From Bacteroidales bacterium UBA5342 (GTDB lineage: Bacteria; Bacteroidota; Bacteroidia; Bacteroidales; UBA5342): DNA of 5,898 nucleotides. The notes below the pieces were generated by a model, which was not told where the DNA came from, searched no databases, and saw only the letters and a list, made by a program, of their open reading frames with translations. Positions 4,795 through 5,898 of the stretch are shown in pieces (the first letter of the stretch is position 1; each line of letters starts with the position of its first letter). The DNA is taken from assembly GCA_002408065.1 (NCBI GenBank), contig DHQI01000105.1, forward strand, positions 15,463 through 21,360, in the 5' to 3' direction. A program made the translations under genes and the position numbers.

Positions 4795-5775
4795 ATGACA
4801 CCAAGTTTAAGTACATCATTTTTAGGGTTGAGTTTGAAAAGCCCGATTATAGCAGCAAGTTCCGGGTTGACCAAAACGCTGGCCGGAATAAAATCCTTGG
4901 CCGATGCCGGAGTGGGCGCTGTGGTGCTTAAGTCTATTTTCGAAGAGCAGATTACCTCCGAAGCAGGCGAAATGATGAAGGATGCTTATTATCCTGAAGC
5001 TGCTGACTACATCAATCAATATGCGATGTCTAACTCTTTGGAGGAATATAAAACGCTGATAAAAGAGGCCAAAGAAAAGGTATCTATTCCCATCATCGCC
5101 AGTATCAATTGTTATACAAACGGTGATTGGATTAAGTTTGTAAAGGAAATTGCAGATGCTGGTGCCGATGCCATTGAGCTGAATATCTTTTCTATCAATA
5201 CCAACAAGCACTTGGATGCACAGACTTACGAGGAAAATTATTACTCTATAGTACGTCAGGCACATACCGCGACGAAGTTGCCTATTTTGGTTAAAATAAG
5301 TCCGTATTTTACTAATATTCTTGATGTGGTGGATCGTTTGCGTTCGGCTGGTGCTAGTGGCGTCACTCTTTTCAATCGTTTCTTCCAAACAGATATAGAT
5401 CTTAAAAAACTGGAAGTGATAGGTGGGGCTAAATTTACAAGCCCTGATATGATGCACAATACTTTGCGATGGACAGCGCTTTGCTCTGGAGGTATAAAAG
5501 ATGTGGATTTCTCAGCATCTACCGGCATTCATAGTGCTGATACAGTGATTAAAATGCTGTTGGCCGGTTCGTCATCTGTTCAGCTCTGTTCGGCATTGTA
5601 TCAGAATGGACCTAAGCTTGTTAGTCAGTTCAATGATGAGATTATCGCATTTATGCAAGAGCATAATTTCAAGAATGTGGAAGATTTCAAAGGCCGCTTG
5701 TCGCATAAAGGGGATGCCAATACTAATATGTATGAGCGTTCACAATTTATGAAATATTTTGCCAGCGAAGATTAG
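4795..5775 (+). CDS. Dihydroorotate dehydrogenase-like flavoprotein
   Basis: A 326-residue cytoplasmic TIM-barrel protein of the DHOD/FMN-binding superfamily. It resembles the DHOD-like proteins of Bacteroidota, which accompany rather than replace a true PyrD. It starts with SFLGLSLKSPIIAASSGLT (8-26), the strand-one and FMN-region signature. GAVVLKSIFEEQI (41-53) has the lysine expected near the flavin; ASINCYTN (102-109) and AIELNIFSIN (126-135) follow, then LVKISPYFTN (165-174), TLFNRFF (191-197) and STGIHSADTVIKMLLAGSSSVQLCSAL (241-267), the phosphate-binding end of the barrel. In the active-site loop the usual SCPN or SSPN reads FSIN, so Ser133 seems to occupy the base position while the proline is lost. 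The ATG at 4795 fits the family N-terminus; an in-frame ATG at 4744 would add 17 basic, unrelated-looking residues. The gene may share a transcript with yggS 122 bp upstream, and a strong terminator closes it. Its true substrate is unknown. Confidence 0.88.
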   Translation: MTPSLSTSFLGLSLKSPIIAASSGLTKTLAGIKSLADAGVGAVVLKSIFEEQITSEAGEMMKDAYYPEAADYINQYAMSNSLEEYKTLIKEAKEKVSIPIIASINCYTNGDWIKFVKEIADAGADAIELNIFSINTNKHLDAQTYEENYYSIVRQAHTATKLPILVKISPYFTNILDVVDRLRSAGASGVTLFNRFFQTDIDLKKLEVIGGAKFTSPDMMHNTLRWTALCSGGIKDVDFSASTGIHSADTVIKMLLAGSSSVQLCSALYQNGPKLVSQFNDEIIAFMQEHNFKNVEDFKGRLSHKGDANTNMYERSQFMKYFASED

Positions 5776-5808
5776 GTAAGAATAAATATCAAAAAGAAAA
5801 AATTGAAT

Positions 5809-5852
5809 CCCAAATTCCAAAGGTGTTTGCTAAGGAGTTTGGGCTTTTTTTT
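5809..5852 (+). terminator. Rho-independent terminator after the DHOD-like gene
   Basis: CCCAAATTCC (5809-5818) pairs with GGAGTTTGGG (5834-5843), a 10-bp stem with a single G-U wobble and a 15-base loop. It is followed by C and eight T residues (5845-5852). It begins 34 bases after the stop codon. This is the only textbook intrinsic terminator in the window and marks the end of the plus-strand run. Confidence 0.9.
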
Positions 5853-5874
5853 GATAAGAAACATCGGATTAAGC

Positions 5875-5898
5875 ATGATTTCTGAGGAGAAGTTTAGC
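5875..5898 (+). CDS. Possible start of a further gene, cut by window edge
   Basis: An ATG at 5875 opens a frame reading MISEEKFS to the last base of the window, with an A-rich stretch upstream. Eight codons are too few to judge: no family can be recognised, no -7 box is visible before it, and the frame could close immediately beyond the edge. It is listed only because it lies just after a terminator, where a new gene could begin. Confidence 0.2.

Noticed and set aside
4822..5457. Minus-strand open frame of 211 codons antisense to the DHOD-like gene
   Set aside because: It is a shadow of a clearly recognisable plus-strand protein and shows no family motif.

Overview
The window looks like a chromosomal stretch from a member of the Bacteroidota, probably class Bacteroidia (the order is a guess). 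The DNA is AT-rich. Gene leaders are A-rich and mostly lack a good Shine-Dalgarno sequence. Upstream regions carry the Bacteroidota-type -7 element TAnnTTTG, once with an ideally spaced -33 TTG. One gene encodes a small outer-membrane beta-barrel protein typical of the phylum. The kinase and the dihydroorotate-dehydrogenase-like protein resemble, from memory, the Bacteroides versions of these families.

Layout. Positions 1-808 (minus strand) hold the N-terminal 269 codons of a NupG-type nucleoside:H+ symporter that runs off the left edge. A divergent spacer of about 270 bp separates it from a PfkB/ribokinase-family kinase (1080-1994, plus strand). The kinase stop codon lies inside the first unit of a 17-copy, 8-bp tandem array (1990-2125). 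A leader with two consensus -7 boxes follows, then a sugar-phosphate nucleotidyltransferase (2309-3211). An outer-membrane beta-barrel gene with its own very good promoter (3361-4014) is followed after 13 bp by the PLP-homeostasis gene yggS (4028-4672). A dihydroorotate-dehydrogenase-like flavoprotein (4795-5775) comes next, closed by a strong intrinsic terminator (5809-5852). All genes except the transporter are on the plus strand. A few codons of a possible further gene begin at 5875.

How the genes may work together. The divergent nucleoside transporter and PfkB kinase could form an uptake-and-phosphorylation pair for nucleosides; this is inference from position. The nucleotidyltransferase probably activates a sugar phosphate, but its substrate cannot be read from the sequence. 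The beta-barrel gene and yggS are probably co-transcribed, and read-through into the DHOD-like gene is plausible because no terminator separates them. The genes otherwise look like ordinary housekeeping or peripheral metabolism.

The most unusual element is the octamer array. It overlaps the kinase stop codon, and every unit that would place a TGA in the kinase frame between its first and sixteenth units carries TGG instead, so the kinase frame stays open for 39 codons beyond its stop. I saw no CRISPR array, insertion sequence, tRNA, rRNA, defence system or biosynthetic cluster.
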